Positions 53,295-61,889 of a stretch of DNA of 64,000 nt are shown here, piece by piece. A program made the position numbers and the translations under genes. The stretch lies in contig NC_009523.1 in the NCBI RefSeq assembly GCF_000016665.1, positions 2,046,001 to 2,110,000 on the forward strand. The letters run 5' to 3'. How positions within the stretch are numbered: position 1 is the stretch's first letter; every line of letters begins with the position of its first letter. Below the pieces are notes generated by a model. It was not told where the DNA came from and did no database searches. It saw nothing but the letters and a program-made list of their open reading frames with translations. This DNA is from Roseiflexus sp. RS-1. Lineage in GTDB: Bacteria > Chloroflexota > Chloroflexia > Chloroflexales > Roseiflexaceae.

Positions 53295-54404
53295 CTATTC
53301 CTGATCTTCATGAGCCGCCACCCGTGCGAAATCGTACAGAATCCGGTAGAGGCGCTCCAGACTGGCAATATCGACCCACTCTTCATCGGAGTGCAATCCG
53401 GCGCCCACCGGTCCGAAACAGATCGCCGGAATGCCAGCGCCGCTGTAGAACCGGGCGTCTGAACCGTAATGCTCACGGTAGAATGCTGGCTGGCGCCCGG
53501 TGATGCGCTCGACGCTGGCAGCAAGGCGCGCAAGGTGCGGGTCGTTGGGGTCGGTCAGCAGCGGGATGCCGCCGTTGCTGTTGCGAACCACAGTCGCGCC
53601 GGGGAAACAGGCGCGCACAGCAGCTTCGATCTCGTCAGGGGTTTCTTCAGGAATGTGGCGAATATCGAGCGAGAGGGTGACGGTCTCAGGAATGCGGTTG
53701 AGCGTCTCGCCGCCACGCACTACGGTCGGCACGGCGGTCGTTGCCCAGACTGCTTCCGTGGGGGTGGGGAAGCGTCGTTCGAGCGCCTGCAACCCGTCGC
53801 GCAGCAGCAGGATCGGGTTGACTCCATCCCACGGACGCGAACCGTGCGCCGGTTTGCCATGGAGTGTGACATCGAACCGCACCATGCCTTTTGCTGCATA
53901 GCAGATGTTGAGGTCGGTCGGTTCCGCAGCGATGAAGAAGCGGGTGCGCCACCCCTGCTCCAGCAGATAACTCGTTCCGTGGAAGCCGCCGATCTCCTCA
54001 TCAGTGACATACATAAAGCCAACGTCGGGCGGTTGGGGCGCCGCAGCCAGGTCTTTCATCAGCCGCATGAGCACAGCGCATGCGCCTTTCATATCCTGAC
54101 TGCCGCGACCGTAGATGCGCCCGTCGCGCACAACGGGACGGTATTGCTCTGCACGCGCAGCGACCACATCGAGGTGTCCGTTGAGCAGAAGCGCTGGCGT
54201 GTGCGTGTCGCGCAGCGTCACCATCAGACCTGGCTTCTGTTCAACCTCGTATCGCCGGATCAATACTCCGTCGATCTGACGGGCGTATTGCTCGACATAA
54301 TCAATCGCTGCCTTCAATTCTGATGGATGGTCGGCAGTCGACTCAAAGGCAATCAGGTCACAGGCGAGGTCGGTGATCTCACGTCGCAACGAGGCATCGT
54401 TCAT
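53295..54404 (-). CDS. M20 family metallopeptidase/deacylase (ArgE/DapE-like)
   Basis: This is a 369-aa cytosolic enzyme. Metal and catalytic motifs of the ArgE/DapE/Acy1 branch are present: LLLNGHLDVV, GRGSQDMKGACAVLM, VTDEEIGG and the C-terminal GAGIPAICFGPVGAGLHSDE. Dimerisation-domain motif DVTLHGKPAHGSRPW is intact. It hydrolyses an N-acyl or peptide bond; acetylornithine or succinyl-diaminopimelate are possible substrates but genomic context does not decide. ATG 54404 has GGAGC 7 nt upstream. Confidence 0.88.
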   Translation of the reverse strand: MNDASLRREITDLACDLIAFESTADHPSELKAAIDYVEQYARQIDGVLIRRYEVEQKPGLMVTLRDTHTPALLLNGHLDVVAARAEQYRPVVRDGRIYGRGSQDMKGACAVLMRLMKDLAAAPQPPDVGFMYVTDEEIGGFHGTSYLLEQGWRTRFFIAAEPTDLNICYAAKGMVRFDVTLHGKPAHGSRPWDGVNPILLLRDGLQALERRFPTPTEAVWATTAVPTVVRGGETLNRIPETVTLSLDIRHIPEETPDEIEAAVRACFPGATVVRNSNGGIPLLTDPNDPHLARLAASVERITGRQPAFYREHYGSDARFYSGAGIPAICFGPVGAGLHSDEEWVDIASLERLYRILYDFARVAAHEDQE

Positions 54405-54440
54405 GGCGCTTGCTCCGTGTCATTCTGGTCGTTGCGACGT

Positions 54441-54449
54441 AGTATACCA
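54441..54449 (-). promoter_or_regulatory. Extended -10 promoter of the M20 peptidase gene
   Basis: TGGTATACT on the minus strand, 37 bp upstream of the start codon. Confidence 0.6.
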
Positions 54450-54465
54450 TGCGTTGCGGATGAGG

Positions 54466-54540
54466 GCTGAGAACTGAGAACCGGGAACTGAGAACTGAGG
54501 ACTGAGAACTGAGGACTGAGAACTGAGGACTGAGAGCCGG
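54466..54540. repeat. Heptamer repeat (actgaga/actgagg)
   Basis: About ten imperfect head-to-tail copies of a 7-bp unit. Such runs (spurious peptide VLSSQFSVLSSQ) occur between genes in many environmental bacteria. They lie between the glucosaminidase-like gene's 3' end and the M20 promoter. Confidence 0.8.
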
Positions 54541-54544
54541 GTTT

Positions 54545-55363
54545 TTAACCTTCCTCCCCCTCGATGCTTGCCGGTCCGTACCGCATCCGCCGTGCAAGCG
54601 CAATGATCGACTGTCCATAGGTCGTACCGGGTGATGCCCATCGACCGTTGAGACCGGGAATTGTCGGAGCGATGCCCCGCAGATGGGAGGGGAGTGGTCG
54701 GACTGCAAGCGCCGTGGCGATCAGCGCGCGTTGCGTCTCGTTCGCCTGTGCATCGGTGAGGGCGTATGCCAGCAACCGCCCCAGGTGGGCCGGGATAGCA
54801 TGGTCAACCCATGTCGGGAAACTGATGCCGCGTTCCCAGCGTTGCCGCTGCGTATTGTACGCCCATCCACTCGGATCGGGCGGCGGATCGCTGCGCCACT
54901 CGCCGGTGACGCCGATACCCGCCGGGTTGCGCTGCGGGCGCAGACTCCAGAAACTGGTCAGGTGACCCGTTTCGTGCGCCATCTGTGCCAGCGCCAGAAA
55001 CCAGTCTATGCCGGCTGCGTCGCCGATGGAGCGGTATGCCTGGACAATGACGCCAATATCGAAGGGGGTATAACCGGAATCGGCGCGCGGCGTCAACCAG
55101 GCGATCGCCATCTCTGCCGTACCGGTTGCTCGACCGACAATCGGTGCATCATCGAGGATGGGTGGAAGATCGTCATCGGGCGGTGGAACCGGCGTGGGCG
55201 GAAGGGGCGGTTCGGTCGGTTCGGGCGGTGCTGCGGCGGACGCCTGAACCAGCGGCAGATAGACCTGGTATGCTGAACGTTCACTGGCTCGACCGGTTGA
55301 TCCAGCGGCGGCAGTCGCACATGTGGCGATCAATACTTTAAGAAACTGGCGACGGGTTATCAC
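54545..55363 (-). CDS. Tat-exported glucosaminidase-like protein
   Basis: This is a 272-aa protein with GTG start (AGGAC 6 nt upstream). A twin-arginine signal, TRRQFLKVLIATCATAAAG, is followed by a Pro-rich linker (~45-75). The C-terminal domain (~85-265) has FLALAQMAHETGHLTSFWSL, where MAHETG carries the catalytic-type Glu, NPAGIGVTG, and GLNGRWASPGTTYGQSI, the pattern of glucosaminidase domains that cleave peptidoglycan glycan strands. Twin-arginine export implies folding before transport. Confidence 0.75.
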   Translation of the reverse strand: MITRRQFLKVLIATCATAAAGSTGRASERSAYQVYLPLVQASAAAPPEPTEPPLPPTPVPPPDDDLPPILDDAPIVGRATGTAEMAIAWLTPRADSGYTPFDIGVIVQAYRSIGDAAGIDWFLALAQMAHETGHLTSFWSLRPQRNPAGIGVTGEWRSDPPPDPSGWAYNTQRQRWERGISFPTWVDHAIPAHLGRLLAYALTDAQANETQRALIATALAVRPLPSHLRGIAPTIPGLNGRWASPGTTYGQSIIALARRMRYGPASIEGEEG

Positions 55364-55446
55364 GGCAGTGTCCTACAACAGATAGTTTCTGCCATGAGCA
55401 TACCGCGAACGCCGGGGTGTTTCCAGGGCTTGAGATTACAGCGTCG

Positions 55447-55475
55447 TTGCTGCAACCTGAGTGGTGTATGATACT
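55447..55475 (+). promoter_or_regulatory. Possible promoter of methylglyoxal synthase
   Basis: TTGCTG (55447-55452), 17-bp spacer, GATACT (55470-55475), overlapping an alternative TATGAT. About 35 bp upstream of GTG 55510. Confidence 0.4.
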
Positions 55476-55509
55476 GGCGGTTTCATCGGGTTTGTCGAGG
55501 GAGTGAGTC

Positions 55510-55902
55510 GTGATCGGACGACGACCAACGCTGGCGCTGATTGCGCATGACCGCAAAAAGGACGACATCGTGCTCTTTACGTTACGCCACCGCGATGCGC
55601 TTGCCGGGTGTCGCCTGATCGCCACCGGAACGACCGGGGAGCGAATCGCGCGAGCGACGCGCCTGGAGGTCGAACGAATGCTGTCGGGACCGATGGGTGG
55701 CGATGCGCAGATCGCAGCGCGGGTTGCCCAGGGTGAGATCGATGGGGTCATTTTCCTGGTCGACCCGCTCTACGCCCATCCGCACGAGCCGGATATTCAG
55801 GGGTTGCTGCGGGTGTGCAATCTCTACAATGTGCCGCTGGCCACCAACCTGGCGACCGCCGAACTGGTGATTGCCGGTCTGCCGCAGGGAGAGGCGGTGT
55901 AG
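55510..55902 (+). CDS. mgsA: Methylglyoxal synthase
   Basis: This 130-aa protein starts at GTG 55510 (GAGGGAG 6 nt upstream). It converts dihydroxyacetone phosphate to methylglyoxal and phosphate, a bypass of lower glycolysis under phosphate limitation. Family motifs: LALIAHDRKKDD (N-terminal Asp/His), ATGTTGERI, LSGPMGGDAQIAARVAQGEI, IFLVDPLYAHPHEPDI and RVCNLYNVPLATNLATAELV. Typical length for the family. Single gene, convergent with the permease gene. Confidence 0.95.
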   Translation: MIGRRPTLALIAHDRKKDDIVLFTLRHRDALAGCRLIATGTTGERIARATRLEVERMLSGPMGGDAQIAARVAQGEIDGVIFLVDPLYAHPHEPDIQGLLRVCNLYNVPLATNLATAELVIAGLPQGEAV

Positions 55903-55925
55903 CGCTCGTCGCATTCACGGTGCGT

Positions 55926-55959
55926 CCCGTGAGCCAGGCGTGGTCGGCTGGCTCACGGG
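55926..55959. terminator. Possible bidirectional terminator between mgsA and permease
   Basis: CCCGTGAGCCAG and CTGGCTCACGGG form a perfect 12-bp stem around a 10-nt loop, 24 bp after the mgsA stop. No T-run is present. Confidence 0.45.
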
Positions 55960-56089
55960 CGCGGTTGGGCGGACAGAGCGATGGGATGCGGCAACGACGG
56001 TGTACCTGTTTCGGTCGAACGCAGCGCCAGCGTCATCGTGCGCGTCTTGTGCTCCAGGCGCACCCGGATCTTCCCGCCGCAACTGCCGC

Positions 56090-57148
56090 TCAGATCACCA
56101 GGTTGAACAGATACCCGATAGCAACAATGCCCGCCGCTGTGATGCCGATGAAGGTGATGATCAGGCGCGGCTTGAGCACCCGTCGGAGAATGATCATCTC
56201 CGGCAGACTCAGGGCGACGACAGCCATCATGAACGCCAGCGCCGTTCCGAGCGCTGCGCCTTTCGCAATCAGCGCCTGAATGACCGGCATCACACCAGCG
56301 GCATTCGCATAGAGCGGGACCCCCAGCAGCACTGCCGCCGGAACCGACCACCACGCTTCGCGTCCCATAATGTCGGCCATCGCCTGTTCCGGCACGTAGC
56401 CATGAATGCCGGCGCCGACGGCAATGCCAATGATGACATACAGCCAGACCCGCCCGACAATCTCGCGCGTGCTTTGCCAGGCAAGCGCGAAGCGTTGCGA
56501 CCATGTCGGGTCGGTGGCGGCAACTGCTCCGCCGCCGGATCGGATCTGCCAGACGAAGTCCTCTACGTACCGTTCCATCTGCAAACGCCCAATGACCATT
56601 CCCGACGCCACGGCAATCGCCAACCCCGCTGCCATGTAGAGCGCCGCGATCTGCCAGCCGAAGAGACCGAAGAGCATCACCAGAGCGACTTCATTCACCA
56701 TTGGGGCGGCGATGAGAAACGAAAAGGTGACACCCAGCGGAATGCCCGCTTCAACGAAACCGATAAAGAGCGGCACGGCGGAACAGGAACAGAACGGCGT
56801 CACCACGCCAAGGCTCGCTGCCAACAGGTTGCCGACCCCCTCACGCTTCCCGGTAAGCAACGCACGCGTTCGTTCAGGGCTGAAAAAGGAACGGACTGTC
56901 GAGATAACGAAAATCATACCGCTGAGCAGGAGCAGGATCTTGGGAACATCGTAGAGAAAGAAGGCGACCGACTCTCCCAGGTGCGATCCTGGTTGAAGAC
57001 CGATCAACCCATAGGTCAGCCAGTTTGCCAGCGGTTGGATGCTCCTGTACGCCACGAGCCAGACAACCGCCGCTCCGGCCACCATCAACCAGGCGCGACG
57101 ATCTGCGGCTCTCGCGTGTTCTGCCGGTGATGTAAGAACCTGTGCCAT
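56090..57148 (-). CDS. Permease of the DUF318/ArsP family
   Basis: This is a 352-aa protein, ATG 57148. About eight membrane helices are visible. The family signature TPFCSCSAVPLFIGF (~115) and GVPLYANAAGVMPV are present. Members export organoarsenicals or related compounds (ArsP) or are uncharacterised (YraQ). It is the last gene of an arsR-thioredoxin-permease operon, with 121 bp separating it from the thioredoxin gene. Metalloid or thiol-reactive substrate export is inferred from this context. Confidence 0.87.
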   Translation of the reverse strand: MAQVLTSPAEHARAADRRAWLMVAGAAVVWLVAYRSIQPLANWLTYGLIGLQPGSHLGESVAFFLYDVPKILLLLSGMIFVISTVRSFFSPERTRALLTGKREGVGNLLAASLGVVTPFCSCSAVPLFIGFVEAGIPLGVTFSFLIAAPMVNEVALVMLFGLFGWQIAALYMAAGLAIAVASGMVIGRLQMERYVEDFVWQIRSGGGAVAATDPTWSQRFALAWQSTREIVGRVWLYVIIGIAVGAGIHGYVPEQAMADIMGREAWWSVPAAVLLGVPLYANAAGVMPVIQALIAKGAALGTALAFMMAVVALSLPEMIILRRVLKPRLIITFIGITAAGIVAIGYLFNLVI

Positions 57149-57269
57149 AACGAAGAACCTCACGTAAAAAGGACAAAAATCTCCCTGCATCCTTGTCGCC
57201 ATACGTGGCGCCACTCCAGTGGCAGGGCTTCTGCGTGGTCGCAGCGCCCGGCAATGCCGCGACGAACGC

Positions 57270-57509
57270 TCAATGTTGCGTCAGCCAGGCGGTGATTTCG
57301 GACTCGCTGGGAATGCGGCCAGCGGAGACCAGCGTGTCGTTGATGACCAGACCGGGGGTTTGCAGAATGTTCCAGCGCATCATGTGCGCATAGTCGGTCA
57401 CTTTTTCAATTGCGGCATCGATGCCGCGTTCGGCGATCACTTTTGCCACAACCGCTTCGAGACGTTTGCAATTGGCGCAACCCGACCCAAGAATCTTGAC
57501 CGAGACCAT
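57270..57509 (-). CDS. Small redox protein, TM0996/MTH895-type thioredoxin fold
   Basis: This is a 79-aa protein. AGGAGG lies 6 nt before ATG 57509. MVSVKILGSGCANC carries a CxxC at Cys11/Cys14, and TPGLVINDTLVSAGRIPS holds the cis-Pro loop. Such mini-thioredoxins commonly accompany DUF318 permeases and ArsR regulators, probably reducing or shuttling the substrate. It starts 14 bp after the arsR-type gene. Confidence 0.9.
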   Translation of the reverse strand: MVSVKILGSGCANCKRLEAVVAKVIAERGIDAAIEKVTDYAHMMRWNILQTPGLVINDTLVSAGRIPSESEITAWLTQH

Positions 57510-57523
57510 CCGAGACCTCCTTG

Positions 57524-57901
57524 CTACTCAGTGCTATCGAGAACGGTCGATATGCGATCAGTACGTCGTGCGCACGTGCAGGCGGAGAGCGTTCCTGCAC
57601 TGATGCTGTGCGCATCGCTGTTCACCATCGTGCGCGCCAGGTCGATCATCTGGAGCACTTCCGGCTTCGCAATGCGGTAGAAAATGTTCACCCCTCTGCG
57701 GCGGTCGGCGATCAGCCCGACCCGGCGCAGGACTGCCAGTTGCTGCGAGATGTACGCCTGCGGCATGGCGAACGCCTCTTCGAGACGACAGACGCACTGC
57801 TCACCTTCGCGGAGCGCTTCCAGAAGCGCAATCCGCGTTGGATGCATCAACGCCTTGAAGATGAGCGCCTCAGAAATGAATGTTGTCTCATGTGATCGCA
57901 T
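57524..57901 (-). CDS. ArsR/SmtB family transcriptional regulator
   Basis: This protein is 125 aa from ATG 57901. An upstream ATG at 57928 lies inside the operator, before the -10, so it cannot be used from this promoter. The winged-helix domain has IFKALMHPTRIALLEALREG, Cys36-Val-Cys38 in the position of the ArsR metalloid site, and MPQAYISQQLAVLRRVGLIA as recognition helix region. A further Cys pair lies at the C-terminus (SACTCARR). It probably represses this operon until a metalloid or thiophilic compound binds. Confidence 0.9.
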   Translation of the reverse strand: MRSHETTFISEALIFKALMHPTRIALLEALREGEQCVCRLEEAFAMPQAYISQQLAVLRRVGLIADRRRGVNIFYRIAKPEVLQMIDLARTMVNSDAHSISAGTLSACTCARRTDRISTVLDSTE

Positions 57902-57907
57902 AGCGGC

Positions 57908-57936
57908 AGTATATGCAAGATTTTGCATACAGACAA
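57908..57936 (-). promoter_or_regulatory. Promoter of the arsR-thioredoxin-permease operon
   Basis: TTGTCT (57931-57936), 17-bp spacer and TATACT (57908-57913). The end of the -10 is only 6 nt from ATG 57901, so the mRNA is probably leaderless or nearly so. Confidence 0.75.
57912..57929. promoter_or_regulatory. ArsR-type operator palindrome
   Basis: TATGCAA-n4-TTGCATA is a perfect 7-bp inverted repeat located between -35 and -10 and touching the -10. Repressor binding would block RNA polymerase. It is the likely autoregulatory site of the adjacent ArsR protein. Confidence 0.75.
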
Positions 57937-58089
57937 GATGAAAGAGATTAATTTCTGGTAGCGACTCCGCAACCGTGTTACCGTGTTATGCCAGCGTCTG
58001 AGGCAGTTGATAGTGGCACAGGGTGCTGATCGCGTTTGTGGTTTCACAGATGCTTGCCAGACGGGGGAAAACGTGTTACTGTTTTCTTA

Positions 58090-59064
58090 TCAAGACAATT
58101 CGATCAGTATCTGGAAGTGTTCGATTGCTTCGCGCGGGGTGCGCACCGTGGGTACGCCATTGAAGGAGATGCCGGCAGTCACCAGGGTGTGCGCCAGTTC
58201 TGCCGAGATGCCGCTGATTGCCACCTGGCATCCGATCAGGCGCAGCGCCTGCACCGCCTGCCCCAGCAGCGCAGCCGCGCGGCTGTCCACATTCGAGGCG
58301 CCAGCGATGTCAATAATCACCAGGCGCGCCCGCTGGAGGCTGGCAGCTTCGAGCAACCGCCCGACGAACGATTGCGCCCGTTGATCATCGATCGGTCCGA
58401 CGACCGGCGCCAGCAGCACTCCCTCTGCCAGCAGGATTGCCGGGGTTTCCAGTTGCGCTACGAGATCGAGCAACCGTTGCTGGCGCTGATTCTGCGCTTG
58501 CAGCGCCTGCGTTTGTTCCTGAAGGGTCTGCGCCTGCGTCTCGATGCGCGCAAACGCCTCTTCAGCCCGTTGTTGCTGCTTCATCGCGTTGCGCACGGCG
58601 GTATCGGCGATGATGCGACTCAGCGCCATGCTGGCGACAATGAAGATAAAGATGGCAATTGTGCGCAGATCGGCGGTGTAGGTGGTCACGAAACCATGCT
58701 CTGATCCGGCGCGCAGGGTGAAAATGGCGAGCATCCCCAGCGCGCTGCCGACCACCCAGCGGGGCCCGCCAAGCACCTGCGCCAGCGCCATCGGCACAAG
58801 CGCAATCAGCGCCTGACGTTGCACGACGAACTCGTCAGGTGTGGCGATGCCAACCGCAACCGTCACAATCACGATGTCGATCATGCGCGCCGGTTCCCAC
58901 CCGCGCCGGTATGCCCACAGCAAGACGATCAGCAGGATTGCGATGGCAATGCTCATCGGCAGAATAATGCTGGAGGCATCGCGCAGCACCTGACCGGTCG
59001 CCAGCAATATTGTTCCAAAGATCTGGATAATCAGCAGGGCAGTGACAACCTGGCGCTGTGTCAT
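58090..59064 (-). CDS. Membrane protein with C-terminal STAS domain (RsbR-like)
   Basis: This protein is 324 aa from ATG 59064, which overlaps the preceding stop (ATGA). About six membrane helices fill residues ~5-165. A coiled coil (~170-210, Gln/Ala/Glu-rich) leads to a STAS domain (~215-320): TPAILLAEGVLLAPVVGPID, RLVIIDIAGASNVDSRAAAL and GCQVAISGISAELA. The site normally phosphorylated (Ser/Thr after D-x-x-G) reads DIAGASNVDS. Resembles RsbR-type stressosome proteins with a membrane sensor. Last gene of a five-gene operon. Confidence 0.82.
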   Translation of the reverse strand: MTQRQVVTALLIIQIFGTILLATGQVLRDASSIILPMSIAIAILLIVLLWAYRRGWEPARMIDIVIVTVAVGIATPDEFVVQRQALIALVPMALAQVLGGPRWVVGSALGMLAIFTLRAGSEHGFVTTYTADLRTIAIFIFIVASMALSRIIADTAVRNAMKQQQRAEEAFARIETQAQTLQEQTQALQAQNQRQQRLLDLVAQLETPAILLAEGVLLAPVVGPIDDQRAQSFVGRLLEAASLQRARLVIIDIAGASNVDSRAAALLGQAVQALRLIGCQVAISGISAELAHTLVTAGISFNGVPTVRTPREAIEHFQILIELS

Positions 59065-59756
59065 GGTACGTGCTCCACAACCGGCAAACGCAGCATATCG
59101 TAAGCGTCGTAGATGCGTGAATGACGTTCCTGCAAGCGCTGCTCGAATGCCTCCATGCCGTTTGTGCGAATAAACTGTGCTTCGGATCGATAGATCGGCA
59201 GCACCCACAGCATCTGGATCAACAGGTCGGGACGTTCAATCTGACCCCAGGGATCGCTTTCGTACAATCGACCATCATCAAGATACGGGTAAGTGAAGTA
59301 GAGGTACTCCATCGACGATCCCGGCACAACCGGTTCACCAACAGGCAGAATATATCCGGGTCCGATCTCGATGGTATGGATGAACGGGTATTCGGCTATC
59401 AGCGCCAGGAGTTGGGCGACCTGCTGTTCGTGCGACGGCGCAGCATGCATGATGTACTCGTAACGCACGCCGCGCTCATCGCCGAAACTGGCGCGGCTGA
59501 AGGGAATGGTGCGGTAACTGGCGCCGAGGGTGCAGAGCGTCGTATAGAGCGGGTTTGCCCGGTATACCAGCACCGTAAAGTGGGGTGACACGAACACTTC
59601 GGCTGGCGGCGCGTCATTCTTGAAAACCGGACGTACAAGAAATGCGGGCACACCCTTCCAGCGCAGGTAGTTGTCGAACACCAGCGTGGTCGGGTCGTCA
59701 TTGCGCACATGCGCGGCATCGAGTGTCGCACGGAACCGGTTGAGGTCGAATGTCAT
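59061..59756 (-). CDS. Suppressor-of-fused (SUFU) domain protein
   Basis: This 231-aa cytosolic protein overlaps both neighbours by 4 bp. The C-terminal two thirds match the bacterial SUFU fold: EYIMHAAPSHEQQVAQLLAL, HTIEIGPGYILP, MEYLYFTYPYLDDGRL and LLIQMLWVLPIYRSEAQFIR. In bacteria SUFU-like proteins are often immunity proteins of polymorphic toxins, but here the neighbours are metabolic and signalling genes and no toxin is adjacent. Role unknown. Confidence 0.75.
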   Translation of the reverse strand: MTFDLNRFRATLDAAHVRNDDPTTLVFDNYLRWKGVPAFLVRPVFKNDAPPAEVFVSPHFTVLVYRANPLYTTLCTLGASYRTIPFSRASFGDERGVRYEYIMHAAPSHEQQVAQLLALIAEYPFIHTIEIGPGYILPVGEPVVPGSSMEYLYFTYPYLDDGRLYESDPWGQIERPDLLIQMLWVLPIYRSEAQFIRTNGMEAFEQRLQERHSRIYDAYDMLRLPVVEHVP

Positions 59757-61213
59757 GCCAGGATCAGTCCATCGCGAGCCGGCGCCTGTACTTCAAGTGT
59801 ACCATGAATGATACGGTTGCGGTAGTTGCCGTAGCGAGCAATCAGGTCGTGCCCGTCGGGAAGCATACCGGCGACCGGGATGGAGACGCGGCGCGGTTGA
59901 TCATCATTGTTGACCACGACAATCACCGTCTGGTTTTCCAGTTTGCGCGCAAAGGCGAACACAGCGTCATCGGCGTAGAGCGTATGGAATGTGCCGGTGC
60001 GCAGCGCTGGCAGTGTGTGACGCAGTTCGATCAGGCGCTTGTGGTACGCCAGCGCCGCCATATCCCAGGTTTCCGGGCGATCCCACGGCATCGTGCGACG
60101 GGCATCCGGATCGACGCCTCCCTCCAGTCCGATTTCGTCTCCGTAGAACACCGACGGCGCTCCGGGAAAGGTCATGAGCAGGATCGTCGCCAGGCGCACA
60201 CTGCTGCGGTCGCCGCGCGCGATGGTCAGCAGGCGCGCCGTGTCGTGGCTGTCGAACAGGTTCAGCTGCGTCAGTTGGATCTCCCAGTCGTAGAGAGTCA
60301 CCACGTCGTCGATCACCCGCGCATACTCGGCACCGGTCAGCGGCGGTGATGTGACATAATCCCTTCCGACCACCTGCGCCGGATCGACGCGCGGTCCGGC
60401 GGCGTAGGCAATCGTCGGTCCGGCGAAGAGATAGTTCATCACGCCATCGAACTGGTCGCCCTGCAACCACTGGCGCGCATCGCGCCATACCTCGCCGACG
60501 ATGTAGGCTTCAGGGTTGATGGCTTTCACCCGCTGGCGGAATTCCTGCCAGAACCCTTCGGTCGTGATCTCGAACGGCACATCCAGTCGCCAGCCGTCGA
60601 TGCCCTGGCGGATCCAGTGCTCGGCGACCTGCATGAGAAACTCGCGCACCTGCGGGTTGTCGGTGTTGAACTTTGGCAGCGCCCGGTTGTTGAACCACGC
60701 GCGATAGTTTGCCGGGCGCGCGCCATCATACGGATGCAGGGGCCATCCCTCGATGAAGAACCAGTCCAGGTACGCGGAGTGGGGTCCGTTTTCGAGAATG
60801 TCGTTGAACTGGAAAAAGCCGCGGCTGGCGTGATTGAAGACGCCATCGAGCACGACGCGCATGCCGCGCCGGTGGCACGCTTCCAGCAACTCACGGAATG
60901 CCCGGTTGCCGCCGAGCATCGGATCGACCTGATAGTAGTCGTGGGTGTGGTACCGATGGTTCGAGGCGGACTGGAAGATCGGCGTGAAGTAGATCGCCGT
61001 GATCCCCAGATCCTGCAGGTAATCCAGCCGTTCGACGACGCCCAACAGATCGCCGCCTTTGTACCCTTCTGGTGTTGGAGGGCTGTCCCAGGGCTGGAGG
61101 TTGTTCGGTTTGGCGACCCGGGCGCTCCAGGCGAAACGGTCGGGAAAAATCTGATAGAAAACAGCGTGTTTGACCCAGTCGGGCGTATGAATGGTCATAA
61201 GTGTGTCGTTCAC
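59753..61213 (-). CDS. GH13 alpha-amylase/neopullulanase-like glycoside hydrolase
   Basis: This 486-aa protein has no signal peptide, so it acts in the cytosol. GTG 61213 overlaps the preceding stop by 4 bp, as elsewhere in this operon; ATG 61198 is an alternative. The (beta/alpha)8 barrel contains the four GH13 regions: VVLDGVFNHAS, GWRLDVPFE (nucleophile Asp211), IVGEVW (acid/base Glu241) and FDSHDTAR (Asp324). Intracellular maltodextrin or cyclomaltodextrin hydrolysis is the likely reaction. A short C-terminal beta domain completes it. Confidence 0.9.
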   Translation of the reverse strand: MNDTLMTIHTPDWVKHAVFYQIFPDRFAWSARVAKPNNLQPWDSPPTPEGYKGGDLLGVVERLDYLQDLGITAIYFTPIFQSASNHRYHTHDYYQVDPMLGGNRAFRELLEACHRRGMRVVLDGVFNHASRGFFQFNDILENGPHSAYLDWFFIEGWPLHPYDGARPANYRAWFNNRALPKFNTDNPQVREFLMQVAEHWIRQGIDGWRLDVPFEITTEGFWQEFRQRVKAINPEAYIVGEVWRDARQWLQGDQFDGVMNYLFAGPTIAYAAGPRVDPAQVVGRDYVTSPPLTGAEYARVIDDVVTLYDWEIQLTQLNLFDSHDTARLLTIARGDRSSVRLATILLMTFPGAPSVFYGDEIGLEGGVDPDARRTMPWDRPETWDMAALAYHKRLIELRHTLPALRTGTFHTLYADDAVFAFARKLENQTVIVVVNNDDQPRRVSIPVAGMLPDGHDLIARYGNYRNRIIHGTLEVQAPARDGLILA

Positions 61214-61881
61214 TCACCGGATCGCAGGCGGATGACAAAAGCGGCGTGGTCGGCAGCGGCGATCCCCTGCTGCAGCGCCGCAAGTGCGGTTGCCATATCG
61301 CCGCGCAGAAGCGCGGGCAGGTCGAACCAGAGACCGGGAAAGATGCGGCTGCGCGTGATATGGTCGGGGTCGGCGGGTATCTGACGGTACTCGCCTTCGT
61401 CGAGTGTGAACCAGACAATGCGCTCCTCGAAGACCAGCCACACCAGATATTCCTGCACGCCGGCGCGACGGTAGACGCGCAGTTTGGCGTGCATGTCCTG
61501 CGCAGCGCTACTTCCAGCAATTTCAGCGACGAACTCCAGCGGTCCGCAAACGTAGCCATCGGCGTCGATGGTTGATGTGCCGTTTTCGAGGCGCAACAGC
61601 CCGTCAGGTTGGAGTTCATTCTCCCAGTCGAGCCGCACGGTTGCGTTATTGCCGACACGGACGCCGGGAGTTGCCGCTGCATAGACGCCAAGGAGCGTGA
61701 TAATCCGACTGTGCGGTTCGCTGTGAGTTGCGAAGCGAACGGGGGAAGCCACGGAGACAACTCCTTCGATCAGTTCGGCTTTGAAGCCATCCGGCATAGC
61801 GTTGTAGCGTCGCTCGAACTCCGCCCGCGTGAGCCGGTCGCCGCTTTCGAGATACGGTATCGCCAGTTGCAGTGTTGTCAT
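61210..61881 (-). CDS. Uma2 family (DUF820) putative endonuclease
   Basis: This protein is 223 aa from ATG 61881, supported by GGGAGGTGA ~9 nt upstream and preferred over an upstream start at 61914. DUF820 pattern: LTRAEFERRYNAMPDGFKAE, LIEGVVS, QPDGLL (Asp), LEFVAEIAG (Glu) and KLRVYRRAGVQEYLVWLV. The fold is PD-(D/E)XK-like; biological role is unknown although the family is highly expanded in Chloroflexota and cyanobacteria. It lies 8 bp after the LCP gene. Confidence 0.85.
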   Translation of the reverse strand: MTTLQLAIPYLESGDRLTRAEFERRYNAMPDGFKAELIEGVVSVASPVRFATHSEPHSRIITLLGVYAAATPGVRVGNNATVRLDWENELQPDGLLRLENGTSTIDADGYVCGPLEFVAEIAGSSAAQDMHAKLRVYRRAGVQEYLVWLVFEERIVWFTLDEGEYRQIPADPDHITRSRIFPGLWFDLPALLRGDMATALAALQQGIAAADHAAFVIRLRSGE

Positions 61882-61889
61882 GCGTTTCT

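Noticed and set aside
54466-54540. Heptamer run as a possible origin iteron set
   Set aside because: Copies are imperfect, contiguous and GC-balanced, with no AT-rich unwinding region or replication gene nearby; such runs are common intergenic microsatellites.
55871-57130. 419-codon plus-strand frame
   Set aside because: It runs antisense across the DUF318 permease, whose helices and FCSCS motif are unmistakable.
58036-58704. 222-codon plus-strand frame
   Set aside because: It is antisense to the STAS membrane protein, without a domain or ribosome binding site.
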